Below, in pieces: positions 54,486-63,700 of a stretch of 64,000 nucleotides of DNA. The stretch is taken from contig JASDWX010000059.1 of the NCBI GenBank assembly GCA_041890515.1, forward strand, positions 7,851-71,850, read 5' to 3'. The notes beneath the pieces are model-generated. The model did not search any database. It was not told the DNA's origin and saw only the letters and a list, made by a program, of their open reading frames with translations. Positions within the stretch are counted from its first letter, which is position 1. Each line of letters starts with the position of its first letter. Made by a program: the position numbers and the translations under genes. Source of the stretch: Colwellia_A sp041890515. Its GTDB lineage: Bacteria > Pseudomonadota > Gammaproteobacteria > Enterobacterales > Alteromonadaceae.

Positions 54486-54527
54486 TTCGTTCATCATTTT
54501 TTTAATAGTTGAGAGAAGGATTAACTT

Positions 54528-54932
54528 ATGCGCCATCGTCAAAGCGGTCGCCAGTTAAACCGTAATAGCAGTCATCGTAAAGCGATGTTCCGCAATATGG
54601 CAAGCTCTTTAGTGAAGCACGGTTTGATTAGAACGACTGTAGCTAAAGCTAAAGAACTACGTATGGTTGTAGAGCCATTGATTACATTGGCTAAAACCGA
54701 CAGTGTTGCAAATCGCCGTTTAGCGTTTGCTCGTACACAAGATAAAGAAGTAGTAGGTATTTTATTCAACGAACTTGGTGCTCGTTACCAAGAACGTCCA
54801 GGTGGATATACTCGCATTTTAAAATGTGGTTTCCGTACTGGTGATAAAGCACCTATGGCTTATATTGAATTAGTAGACCGACCTGCAGTAGAAGACGCTG
54901 TTGAAGAAGTTGAAGAGTCAGTTGAAGCGTAA
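54528..54932 (+). CDS. rplQ: 50S ribosomal protein L17
   Basis: A 134-residue protein (MRHRQSGRQLNRNSSHRKAM; FARTQDKEVVGILFNELGAR) with an acidic tail (VEDAVEEVEESVEA). Last gene of the alpha operon. Confidence 0.98.
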   Translation: MRHRQSGRQLNRNSSHRKAMFRNMASSLVKHGLIRTTVAKAKELRMVVEPLITLAKTDSVANRRLAFARTQDKEVVGILFNELGARYQERPGGYTRILKCGFRTGDKAPMAYIELVDRPAVEDAVEEVEESVEA

Positions 54933-54961
54933 TTTAGCTAAGCTAAATATACTTTAAAATT

Positions 54962-54992
54962 AAAAACGGAGCTTCGGCTCCGTTTTTGTTTT
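54962..54992 (+). terminator. Terminator of the alpha operon
   Basis: Perfect 11-bp stem AAAAACGGAGC (54962-54972) with GCTCCGTTTTT (54977-54987), tetraloop TTCG, then more Ts. Confidence 0.92.
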
Positions 54993-55083
54993 TAAAAACT
55001 ACCAATTACTATTTTTGAGTAAAACTTGACCAAGCTCGAAATTCTCCGTATAACATTTAACCCCAGTCTTAAGAGTCTCAACT

Positions 55084-55983
55084 ATGTCATCTCGAAACCC
55101 TATCATCGCTGTAACCGGTTCCTCAGGAGCTGGAACGTCTACTACGATAGAATCATTTGAGCACATCTTCCGTTCCCTTGGGATTACATCGGCTTCTGTC
55201 GAAGGTGATAGCTTTCACCGCTATTCACGTCAAGAGATGGATCTAGAAAAACGAAAAGCTAGAGAAGACCGACGAAATATTAGTTATTTTGGTGATGAAG
55301 CAAATGATTTCGATGCATTAGAAAGGCTCTTTAAAGATTATTCAGAAACAGGTAAAGGTAAAATGCGTCGTTACCTGCATACCTTTGATGAAGCTGTTCC
55401 ATATAATCAAATGCCAGGTACGTTTACTCCGTGGGAAAACTTAGGTGATAGCACTGACTTATTGTTTTATGAAGGGTTACATGGAGGTGTCGTCACTGAA
55501 AAGAATGATGTTGCGAAACACGTCGATTTACTGATTGGAATGGTACCTATTGTAAATCTAGAATGGATTCAAAAAATTATTAGGGACACGAATCAGCGTG
55601 GTCATAGTCGTGAAGCCGTAACAGCAAGTATTGTTCGTAGTATGGAAGATTACATTTCATTCATCACACCACAATTTTCTAGAACACACATCAACTTTCA
55701 GCGTGTACCAACGGTAGATACATCAAATCCATTTAGTGCCAAAGCGATTCCTAGTTTAGATGAAAGTTTTGTTGTTATCCGTTTTCGTGAAGGAACGAGC
55801 GTGGATTTTCCTTATTACCTATCTATGATTGAAGGTGCGTTTATGTCACGTATAAATACACTGGTCGTTCCAGGTGGTAAAATGGGTTTAGCTATGGAAC
55901 TGCTTTTAACTCCTTTGATCTTAGATTTGATGAATAAAAAGAATGCAGCGAATAAACAGATAGACTGGATGAGTGATCTCTAA
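55084..55983 (+). CDS. prkB: Phosphoribulokinase family protein
   Basis: A 299-residue P-loop kinase: GSSGAGTST (Walker A), SVEGDSFHRYSRQEM, YEGLHGG and RDTNQRGHSREAV match the PrkB group, which lies outside any Calvin-cycle cluster in heterotrophs. E. coli prkB is likewise near an osmC-type gene (yhfA) and crp. Substrate in such bacteria is not established. Confidence 0.9.
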   Translation: MSSRNPIIAVTGSSGAGTSTTIESFEHIFRSLGITSASVEGDSFHRYSRQEMDLEKRKAREDRRNISYFGDEANDFDALERLFKDYSETGKGKMRRYLHTFDEAVPYNQMPGTFTPWENLGDSTDLLFYEGLHGGVVTEKNDVAKHVDLLIGMVPIVNLEWIQKIIRDTNQRGHSREAVTASIVRSMEDYISFITPQFSRTHINFQRVPTVDTSNPFSAKAIPSLDESFVVIRFREGTSVDFPYYLSMIEGAFMSRINTLVVPGGKMGLAMELLLTPLILDLMNKKNAANKQIDWMSDL

Positions 55984-55991
55984 CTTGATAC

Positions 55992-56038
55992 TGCTGTAAA
56001 ATTGTATGGAAATTATTAACGATTACTATTTTACAGCA
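55992..56038. terminator. Inverted repeat between prkB and the osmC-type gene
   Basis: TGCTGTAAAAT (55992-56002) and ATTTTACAGCA (56028-56038) form a perfect 11-bp stem with a 25-base loop between convergent genes. No T run follows, so termination is uncertain. Confidence 0.35.
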
Positions 56039-56049
56039 ATAAATTGGCT

Positions 56050-56457
56050 TTAAGCCGTTACTATCTCAAAGTCATGTGTGATATTTACTGATTTATTCAA
56101 CATAAGTGCAACAGAACAATACTTGTCAGCCGAAAGACTTACTGCTCGGTCCACATGTTTTTCGGCGACATCATTGCCTGTTATAACAAAATGTAAATGG
56201 ATGTCTGAAAATAGTTTAGGAACGGTATCAACACGTGTTCCAGAAATATCTACTCTACAGCCTGTAACCGCTTGACGAGTTTTTTCAAGAATACTAACTA
56301 TATCGACTGATGAACATGCACCTAAAGAGATAAGAACATTTTCTAATGGACTTGGTGCTAATGAGCCGCCATTTGCATCTAAAACAATAGTATGGCCGCT
56401 CTCCGATGTACCCATAAATAATTCTTGACCTACCCATTTCACACTTGCTTTCATCAT
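56050..56457 (-). CDS. OsmC/YhfA family protein
   Basis: A 135-residue OsmC-fold protein. The two redox cysteines are in ISLGACSSVD and ADKYCSVAL, placed as in peroxide-reducing OsmC proteins. The GGxxAPSPLE segment is typical. It resembles E. coli YhfA. Convergent with prkB, next to which YhfA also lies in enterobacteria. Confidence 0.9.
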   Translation of the reverse strand: MMKASVKWVGQELFMGTSESGHTIVLDANGGSLAPSPLENVLISLGACSSVDIVSILEKTRQAVTGCRVDISGTRVDTVPKLFSDIHLHFVITGNDVAEKHVDRAVSLSADKYCSVALMLNKSVNITHDFEIVTA

Positions 56458-56705
56458 TTGTCCTCTTATTAAATAATTATAAGAAATATAATACCGTGTA
56501 ATAGGGGCTATAAGCTAGTTTTTAACATAAGAACAACAGCTTAATAAAGCATATAAATCAACTATCGTCGTATATTTTAAAATATCGCTTGAGTAAAGTA
56601 ATTTCATTAGTATAATAGCGCCTCACTTCTAGAGTATCTCTTAATTCCCAATAAAATAAGATTCACTCGACAAGTGTAACTACTCATCTTAGATGGATAG
56701 TAAAT

Positions 56706-56782
56706 AGGGGTATAGTTCCAATTGGTAGAACAGCGGTCTCCAAAACCGATGGTTGGGAGTTCGAGTCTCTCTACCCCTGCCA
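56706..56782 (+). tRNA. tRNA-Trp (anticodon CCA)
   Basis: A complete cloverleaf: acceptor arm AGGGGTA pairs with TACCCCT, anticodon loop CTCCAAA gives CCA, T arm GGGAGTTCGAGTCTCTC, and CCA is encoded at 56780-56782. One base longer in the D loop than the E. coli gene. It lies upstream of secE, as in Vibrio and Shewanella relatives. Confidence 0.96.
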
Positions 56783-56869
56783 AATTTAGTAAAGTATTGT
56801 ATTGATACTTTTGAAGTAAACTTCAGTGATGAAGTTCAAATGCCTTAGGCAAAATTACAGGTTAATATT

Positions 56870-57250
56870 ATGAATGCAAGTACAGAAAGCCAGCCAAGCG
56901 GTTCTCTCGATTCGTTAAAATGGATAACAGTTATCCTTATTTTAGCGGGCGTCGTTTTCGCAAATTATTTTTATGGTGAAGAGTCAGTATTATACCGAGC
57001 TATTGGTGCGGTTGTTGGTATTGCCATAGCAGGTGTAATTGCTATGCAAACTATCAAAGGTCACAATGCGGTTGCATTCGCTAAAGAATCTCGTACAGAA
57101 ATACGTAAAGTTGTTTGGCCAACGCGTCAAGAAGCTATACAAACTACAGGTATCGTTTTATTTGCTACCTTTATCATGTCATTAGTGATGTGGGGACTTG
57201 ATTCAACATTGTTTTGGGTCGTTGGATTTATTACAGGTTTACAGGTGTAA
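56870..57250 (+). CDS. secE: Preprotein translocase subunit SecE
   Basis: A 126-residue protein with three membrane helices and the essential cytoplasmic amphipathic segment (ESRTEIRKVVWPTRQEAIQT) before the last helix. Stabilises SecY. Two bases separate it from nusG. Confidence 0.97.
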   Translation: MNASTESQPSGSLDSLKWITVILILAGVVFANYFYGEESVLYRAIGAVVGIAIAGVIAMQTIKGHNAVAFAKESRTEIRKVVWPTRQEAIQTTGIVLFATFIMSLVMWGLDSTLFWVVGFITGLQV

Positions 57251-57252
57251 TC

Positions 57253-57849
57253 ATGACTGAAGAAAACTTATCTCCAGAAGAGAACGAAGAAATTGAAGAG
57301 CCAGTAATAAATACTAACCCTAAGTTACGTTGGTATGTTGTTCAAGCTTTCTCAGGTTATGAAGGTCGCGTGCAAAAAACATTAGTTGAGCATATTGAAA
57401 TTCAAGGCTTGCACGAAAAGTTTGGACAAATACTCGTTCCTACAGAAGAAGTTGTTGAGATGCGTGCTGGTCAAAAGCGTAAAAGCTCACGAAAATTTTT
57501 CCCTGGATACGTTCTCGTTCAAATGGAAATGGATGTTGAAGCTTGGCATCTAGTTAAAAGTGTTCCACGTGTGTTAGGCTTTATCGGTGGTACAAGTGAT
57601 CGCCCAGCTCCAATAACACAGAAAGAAGCTGATCGTATTTTACAAAGACTTGAAGATACGGATAAACCTAGACCTAAAACATTATTTGAGCCCGGCGAAG
57701 TGGTTCGTGTTATTGATGGTCCATTTGCTGACTTTAACGGTGTTGTTGAAGAATTAGACTACGACAAAAATCGAATTAAAGTATCGGTTCTAATTTTTGG
57801 TCGTTCTACACCAGTAGATTTAGAGTTTGGTCAAGTCGAAAAAGGCTAA
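57253..57849 (+). CDS. nusG: Transcription antitermination factor NusG
   Basis: With ATG at 57253 the protein has 198 residues. The NGN domain begins KLRWYVVQAFSGYEGRVQK and contains FFPGYVLVQMEMD; the KOW domain is GEVVRVIDGPFADFNGVVEE. It binds RNA polymerase and couples it to Rho or ribosomes. An acidic N-terminal extension (EENLSPEENEEIEE) is present. Confidence 0.98.
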   Translation: MTEENLSPEENEEIEEPVINTNPKLRWYVVQAFSGYEGRVQKTLVEHIEIQGLHEKFGQILVPTEEVVEMRAGQKRKSSRKFFPGYVLVQMEMDVEAWHLVKSVPRVLGFIGGTSDRPAPITQKEADRILQRLEDTDKPRPKTLFEPGEVVRVIDGPFADFNGVVEELDYDKNRIKVSVLIFGRSTPVDLEFGQVEKG

Positions 57850-57885
57850 GCTAAGTTTTTAATGTCCAGTAAATGTAGAAAACTG

Positions 57886-57920
57886 AAAAAGGCTAAAGAT
57901 GAGAATCTTTGGTCTTTTTT
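57886..57920 (+). terminator. Terminator after nusG
   Basis: Stem AAAAGGCTAAAGAT with ATCTTTGGTCTTTT (two G-T pairs), loop GAGA (57901-57904), then Ts to 57920. Confidence 0.75.
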
Positions 57921-57955
57921 GTATTTACAGTAAAGTAAATCGTTCAAAAAATAAC

Positions 57956-57985
57956 TTGTGCAATTTGTGCTATTTAATATATAAT
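57956..57985 (+). promoter_or_regulatory. Promoter of rplKA
   Basis: TTGTGC (57956-57961), 18-base spacer, TATAAT (57980-57985), then CCGC discriminator. A 113-base leader, where L1 control is expected, precedes rplK. Confidence 0.65.
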
Positions 57986-58098
57986 CCGCTGCCTATTTTT
58001 TTTAAGCGATATAACGATTGAAAAAAAGTAAGGTAAACCGTACAACGGGGAGCTGAATAAACATTTAGCGTTAGAACCCAAATTAAAGGTATTGAAAC

Positions 58099-58527
58099 AT
58101 GGCTAAGAAAGTCCAAGCTTTAATCAAGCTACAAGTTGCTGCTGGTGCAGCAAACCCGTCACCGCCAGTTGGTCCTGCATTAGGTCAACATGGTGTGAAC
58201 ATTATGGAATTCTGTAAGGCGTTTAACGCAAAAACAGATTCTTTAGAAAAAGGCGCTCCAGTTCCAGTAGTAATTACTGTATACAGTGACCGTTCTTTTA
58301 CGTTCGAAACAAAAACTCCACCTGCTTCTTACTTATTGAAGAAAGCAGCTGGTATCAAAAGCGGCTCTGGTCGTCCTAACACTGATAAAGTTGGAACTGT
58401 TACTACAGCTCAACTTGAAGAAATCGTTAAGACAAAAGAATCTGATTTGACTGCTGGTTCTTTGGAAGCTGCAGTGCGTACCATTGCGGGTTCTGCTCGT
58501 TCAATGGGTTTAGTGGTAGAGGACTAA
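58099..58527 (+). CDS. rplK: 50S ribosomal protein L11
   Basis: A 142-residue protein (ALIKLQVAAGAANPSPPVGP; GVNIMEFCKAFNAKT), forming the GTPase-associated stalk base. First gene of the rplKA unit. Confidence 0.98.
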   Translation: MAKKVQALIKLQVAAGAANPSPPVGPALGQHGVNIMEFCKAFNAKTDSLEKGAPVPVVITVYSDRSFTFETKTPPASYLLKKAAGIKSGSGRPNTDKVGTVTTAQLEEIVKTKESDLTAGSLEAAVRTIAGSARSMGLVVED

Positions 58528-58529
58528 TT

Positions 58530-59234
58530 ATGGCTAAATTATCAAAACGTACTCGTCTTATCCGTGAAAAAGTAGACGTATTAAAAGACTACGATATTGC
58601 TGAAGCAATTTCTTTATTAAAAGAACTTGCTACTGCTAAATTTCGTGAAAGTGTAGATGTTGCTGTAAACCTTGGCATTGACGCACGTAAATCAGATCAA
58701 AACGTACGTGGCGCAGCTGTATTGCCAAATGGTACAGGTCGTGATGTTCGTGTTGCTGTTTTTACACAGGGCGCAAACGCAGAGAAAGCTAAAGAAGCTG
58801 GTGCTGACATCGTAGGTATGGAAGATTTAGCTGAATTAGTTAAAAAAGGCGAGATGAACTTTGATGTTGTTATCGCTTCTCCCGATGCTATGCGTGTTGT
58901 TGGTCAACTAGGTCAGATATTAGGCCCACGTGGTTTAATGCCTAACCCTAAAGTTGGTACTGTAACGCCAGACGTTGTAACCGCTATTAACAATGCTAAA
59001 TCGGGTCAAATCCGTTACCGCAATGATAAAAACGGTATCATCCATACTACTATTGGTAAGGCTGATTTCGACGATGCTAAATTACAAGAAAACCTAGAGT
59101 TTTTATTGGAAGCTTTAAAGAAAGCTAAACCAGCAAATGCTAAAGGTCAGTACATTAAGAAACTTTCTATCTCAACTACAATGGGTGCCGGTGTATCGGT
59201 AAACCAAGCGAGTTTGACAGCAGTTTCTAAGTAA
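58530..59234 (+). CDS. rplA: 50S ribosomal protein L1
   Basis: A 234-residue protein (KLSKRTRLIREKVDVLKDYD; GRDVRVAVFTQGANAEKAKE; GPRGLMPNPKVGTV). L1 stalk protein and usual translational repressor of this unit. It is two bases after rplK. Confidence 0.98.
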   Translation: MAKLSKRTRLIREKVDVLKDYDIAEAISLLKELATAKFRESVDVAVNLGIDARKSDQNVRGAAVLPNGTGRDVRVAVFTQGANAEKAKEAGADIVGMEDLAELVKKGEMNFDVVIASPDAMRVVGQLGQILGPRGLMPNPKVGTVTPDVVTAINNAKSGQIRYRNDKNGIIHTTIGKADFDDAKLQENLEFLLEALKKAKPANAKGQYIKKLSISTTMGAGVSVNQASLTAVSK

Positions 59235-59251
59235 AGTATCAATTACGGTAC

Positions 59252-59280
59252 TTTACAAGGGTTAAATTATAGACTATAAT
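59252..59280 (+). promoter_or_regulatory. Promoter of rplJL-rpoB
   Basis: TTTACA (59252-59257), 17-base spacer, perfect TATAAT (59275-59280), followed by TTCGCCC. The classic PL10-type promoter between rplA and rplJ. Confidence 0.75.
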
Positions 59281-59299
59281 TTCGCCCTTAAAAATTTTG

Positions 59300-59525
59300 G
59301 TAGGTGTTGTTTTCTTTGTTAACGAAGTTAAACAGCCCCGTCAAAGACCGTAGGTGTCGAATTTAGTAATTTATTATTAATTATGACTTAATTTTTCCTA
59401 CGTAGATGGTGATTACCCAGTATTTCCTAATTCTGGTCCTCGCCGTAACGGCCTAAGTTAATTATTAACTTAGGGATAGTAAATGCCGGTGATTTATTTA
59501 ACCGGTGAACCAGGAGTTAAAGCCA
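59300..59525 (+). ncRNA. L10 leader (rplJL autoregulatory RNA)
   Basis: The leader carries the conserved ACAGCCCCGTCAAAGACCGT segment near 59330 and the complementary CTACGTAGATGGTGATTACC near 59400, then the GGAG ribosome site before rplJ. In E. coli this structure binds the L10-L12 complex and stops rplJ translation. Confidence 0.8.
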
Positions 59526-60020
59526 ATGGCTATCAATCTTGATGACAAAAAAGCAATTGTTGCTGAAGTTCAAGAAGCTGCTAGTGGCGCTCACTCAGTT
59601 GTAATCGCGGATGCCCGTGGTGTTGCAGTTGAAGCAATTACTGTATTGCGTAAGCAAGCACGTGAAAATGGCGTATGGATGAAAGTTGTCCGTAACACAT
59701 TAGCACGTCGTGCAGTAGAAGGTACTGAATTTGAATGTGTTGCTGACGTATTCAAAGGTCCTTCATTAATTGCTTTTTCAAGTGATCACCCAGGTGCTGC
59801 TGCTCGTTTATTCACAGATTTCGCTAAAGCTAACGAAAACTTTGAATTAAAAGCAGCTGCATTTGAAGGTAACGCAGTAGACGTAAATATGTTAGCTAAG
59901 CTACCTACTTACGACGAAGCGATTTCACGTTTGATGAGCGTTATGAAAGAAGCATCTGCAGGCAAATTAGTCCGTACGATTGCTGCAGTACGCGATCAGA
60001 AAGAACAAGAAGCTGCTTAA
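59526..60020 (+). CDS. rplJ: 50S ribosomal protein L10
   Basis: With ATG at 59526 (after GGAG) it has 164 residues (MAINLDDKKAIVAEVQEAAS; RKQARENGVWMKVVRNTLAR). Base of the L7/L12 stalk and repressor of its own operon. A seven-codon upstream extension is open only. Confidence 0.97.
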   Translation: MAINLDDKKAIVAEVQEAASGAHSVVIADARGVAVEAITVLRKQARENGVWMKVVRNTLARRAVEGTEFECVADVFKGPSLIAFSSDHPGAAARLFTDFAKANENFELKAAAFEGNAVDVNMLAKLPTYDEAISRLMSVMKEASAGKLVRTIAAVRDQKEQEAA

Positions 60021-60120
60021 TAATTGTTAACCTCTTAATATTAAGAGCACAATTCGCACTTTTTGTATTTATAGTTATTTATAACAACCATAAGGTTGTT
60101 AATTGAACAGGAAATTAAAA

Positions 60121-60480
60121 ATGTCTATTTCTAAAGACGATATCCTAAACGCAGTTGCTGACATGTCAGTAATGGACGTTGTTGCTTTAATCGAAGCAAT
60201 GGAAGAAAAATTTGGCGTATCTGCATCAGCTGCTGTTGCCGCTGCTGGACCTGCTGAAGCTGTTGAAGAGCAAAGTGAATTCAACGTTGTTATGACTAGC
60301 TTCGGTGAGAAGAAAGTTGCAGTAATCAAAGCCGTTCGTGGCGCTACAGGTTTAGGCCTTAAAGAAGCTAAAGACTTAGTTGAAGCTTTAGGCGTTGTTA
60401 AAGAAGGCGTTGATAAAGCTGAAGCTGAATCACTTAAGACACTTCTTGAAGAAGCTGGTGCTTCTGTTGAGATCAAATAA
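60121..60480 (+). CDS. rplL: 50S ribosomal protein L7/L12
   Basis: With ATG at 60121 it has 119 residues: N-terminal dimer helix (ISKDDILNAVADMSVMDVVA), Ala-rich hinge and C-terminal factor-binding domain (FGEKKVAVIKAVRGATGLGL). AGGA precedes the start. Confidence 0.98.
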   Translation: MSISKDDILNAVADMSVMDVVALIEAMEEKFGVSASAAVAAAGPAEAVEEQSEFNVVMTSFGEKKVAVIKAVRGATGLGLKEAKDLVEALGVVKEGVDKAEAESLKTLLEEAGASVEIK

Positions 60481-60517
60481 TCTGTTTTTAAACAGATTAT
60501 TTGCCTGAAAAGGCAAT

Positions 60518-60548
60518 GGCTGGTGACTTTAAAGTCACCGGCCTTTTT
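60518..60548 (+). terminator. rplL-rpoB attenuator hairpin
   Basis: A 13-bp stem GGCTGGTGACTTT with AAAGTCACCGGCC (60518-60543, one G-T pair) runs into five Ts. The corresponding E. coli site is a partial terminator that sets the ratio of ribosomal protein to RNA polymerase subunit expression. Confidence 0.8.
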
Positions 60549-60634
60549 GCGCTAAAGAAAGTGGTCTTTTATAGACCAAAAGTGCATAATTTGATACTTA
60601 ATTGATTTAAGTATCATTCGCAATACCCTGTCTG

Positions 60635-60699
60635 ATACCAATTGGATTAGCTAATAATAAGTGTGTAATCATACTAAAGTTGTCTAGCCCAATTGGTAT
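60635..60699. repeat. Inverted repeat in the rplL-rpoB spacer
   Basis: ATACCAATTGG (60635-60645) and CCAATTGGTAT (60689-60699) are perfect 11-base arms around 43 bases. It may be a short palindromic intergenic element or part of the RNA processing region between rplL and rpoB. Only one copy was seen in this window. Confidence 0.5.
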
Positions 60700-60741
60700 T
60701 TAAAAGGCAGATCGGCCATAACCAGCAAGCTGAGGAACCCC

Positions 60742-63700
60742 ATGGTTTACTCTTACTCTGAAAAGAAACGTATTCGCAAGGACTTTGGTAAAAGCATACA
60801 AGTAATGGATTATCCATTCTTGTTATCAATCCAACTCGAATCTTTCCGTAAGTTTATTGATATTGATCCAACAGGTGAAACAGGCCTAGAGGCTGCATTT
60901 CATTCTATTTTCCCAATTAAAGCTTACTCTGGTAGCTCAGAATTACAGTATGTGAGCTACAGACTTGGCGAACCGTTATTTGACGTTAAAGAATGTCAAA
61001 TCCGCGGTGTAACCTATTCTGCGCCGCTTCGCGTTAAATTACGTTTAGTAGTTTATGATAAAGAAGCGCCAGCAGGCACAGTTAAAGATATCAAAGAACA
61101 AGAAGTATACATGGGTGAAATCCCACTAATGACAGACAACGGTACGTTTGTTATTAATGGTACTGAGCGTGTTATTGTTTCGCAATTACATCGTTCGCCA
61201 GGTGTGTTTTTCGATCATGATAAAGGTAAAACACACTCATCAGGTAAAGTGTTATATAACGCACGTGTTATTCCTTATCGTGGTTCTTGGTTAGATTTCG
61301 AATTCGATCCAAAAGATAACTTATTTGTACGTATAGATCGACGTCGTAAATTACCGGCTTCTATTATTTTGCGTGCATTAGAATATTCTACTGAAGAAAT
61401 TCTAGATATGTTCTATGACACAACTGATTTTTCGATCAAAGGCGATAAGCTTATCATGGATTTAATCCCTGAACGCTTACGTGGTGAAACGGCAACGTTT
61501 GACATTTGTTTGAAAAATGGTGATGTTTTAGTAGAACAAGGACGCCGAATCACTGCTCGTCATATTCGCTCTTTATCTAAAGAAAAACTTGAAAAGTTAG
61601 AAGTTCCAGCTGAATACATCGTTGGTAAAGTTTTATCTAAAGCTTATATCGATGAGTCGACTGGTGAAGTAATCGCAGAAGCGAATGCTGAAATAACGTT
61701 AGAGTTATTAGCAGAACTTAGCCAAGCTGGACATAAAGTTCTTTCAACTTTATATATGAACGAATTTGATGTTGGTTCATATATGTCTGACACAATTCGT
61801 GTTGACGGTACTTCAAATAAGCTTGAAGCTTTAGTTGAAATTTACCGCATGATGCGTCCAGGCGAGCCACCAACTAAAGATGCTGCAGAAACGTTATTTA
61901 CTAACTTATTCTTTGCATCAGAACGTTATGACTTATCAACTGTTGGTCGTATGAAGTTTAACCGACGTGTTGGTAATGCTGACGATGTTGGTAGCGGAAT
62001 ATTATCAAACGAAGATATCATTTCAGTAATGAAAACCTTAATCGCCATTCGTGACGGTAAAGGCGAAACTGATGATATAGATCACTTAGGTAATCGTCGT
62101 ATTCGCTCAGTTGGCGAAATGGCAGAAAACCAGTTCCGTGTTGGTCTAGTTCGTGTTGAACGTGCAGTACGTGAACGTTTAAGTCTAGGTGACTTAGATG
62201 CGATCATGCCACAAGATTTAATCAACGCTAAGCCTATTTCTGCGGCTGTGAAAGAATTCTTTGGTTCTTCACAATTGTCTCAGTTTATGGATCAAAACAA
62301 CCCGTTATCAGAAGTTACGCATAAACGTCGTATCTCAGCTTTAGGCCCAGGTGGTTTAACGCGTGAACGTGCTGGTTTTGAAGTTCGAGATGTACATCCG
62401 ACCCATTACGGTCGTGTATGTCCTATCGAAACGCCGGAAGGTCCAAACATTGGTTTGATCAACTCCCTTTCGTGTTATGCACGTACTAACGATTACGGTT
62501 TCTTAGAAACTCCATATCGTAAAGTAGTTGATGGTTTAGTTACTGATGAAATAGATTATTTATCAGCAATTGAAGAAGGTAACTTCGTAATCGCCCAAAC
62601 TACAGCTCCGGTTGATAGTAAAGGTAATTTAGTTGACGGCTTAGTACAATGTCGTCATAAAAACGAATTTACATTAATCTCGGCAGAACAAGTTCAATAT
62701 ATGGACGTTTCGCCACAACAGATTATTTCAGTTGCAGCAAGTTTAATTCCATTCCTTGAGCACGATGATGCTAACAGAGCCTTGATGGGTTCAAACATGC
62801 AACGTCAAGCTGTACCAACCCTTATCGTAGATAAGCCGTTGATTGGTACTGGTATGGAAAAAGTAGTCGCTGTTGACTCAGGTGTTACAGCCGTTGCTAA
62901 ACGTGGTGGTGTAGTCAGCTATGTTGACGCTTCACGAATCGTTGTTAAAGTTAATGAAGACGAAATGCATGCTGGTGAAGCCGGTATTGATATTTATAAC
63001 TTAACGAAATACACACGTTCAAACCAAAATACATGTATCAACCAACGTCCACAGTGTCGTATGGGCGAACCTGTAACTCGTGGTGATGTGCTTGCCGATG
63101 GTCCTTCAACGGACATGGGTGAATTAGCCCTTGGTCAGAACATGCGTATTGCTTTCATGCCTTGGAATGGTTACAACTTCGAAGATTCAATGTTGTTATC
63201 TGAACGTGTTGCTACTGAAGATCGTTTCACAACGGTTCATATTCAAGAGTTAACATGTATCGCGCGTGATACTAAGTTAGGCAGTGAAGAAATTACTTCT
63301 GATATCCCTAACGTAGGCGAATCAGCATTATCTAAATTAGATGAAGCTGGTGTTGTTTACATTGGTGCTGAAGTTAATGGTGGCGACATCTTAGTGGGTA
63401 AAGTTACTCCTAAAGGTGAAACTCAATTAACACCAGAAGAAAAACTTTTACGAGCAATTTTTGGTGAGAAAGCTGCCGATGTTAAAGATAGTTCTTTGCG
63501 TGTACCTAACTCAGTTAAAGGTACTATCATCGATGTGCAAATCTTTACCCGTGATGGTGTAGAAAAAGATAAGCGTGCCGTTGAAATTGAAGAATTACAA
63601 CTTAAAGAAGTTAAGAAAGATTTAGGCGATGAATTTAGCATCTTAGAAGATGGTATTTTCGCCCGTGCTAAAAACCTTCTTCTTTCTGCAGGTTTAAATG

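Noticed and set aside
56535..56704. Possible second tRNA before tRNA-Trp
   Set aside because: No cloverleaf could be drawn; only the tRNA-Trp at 56706 folds.
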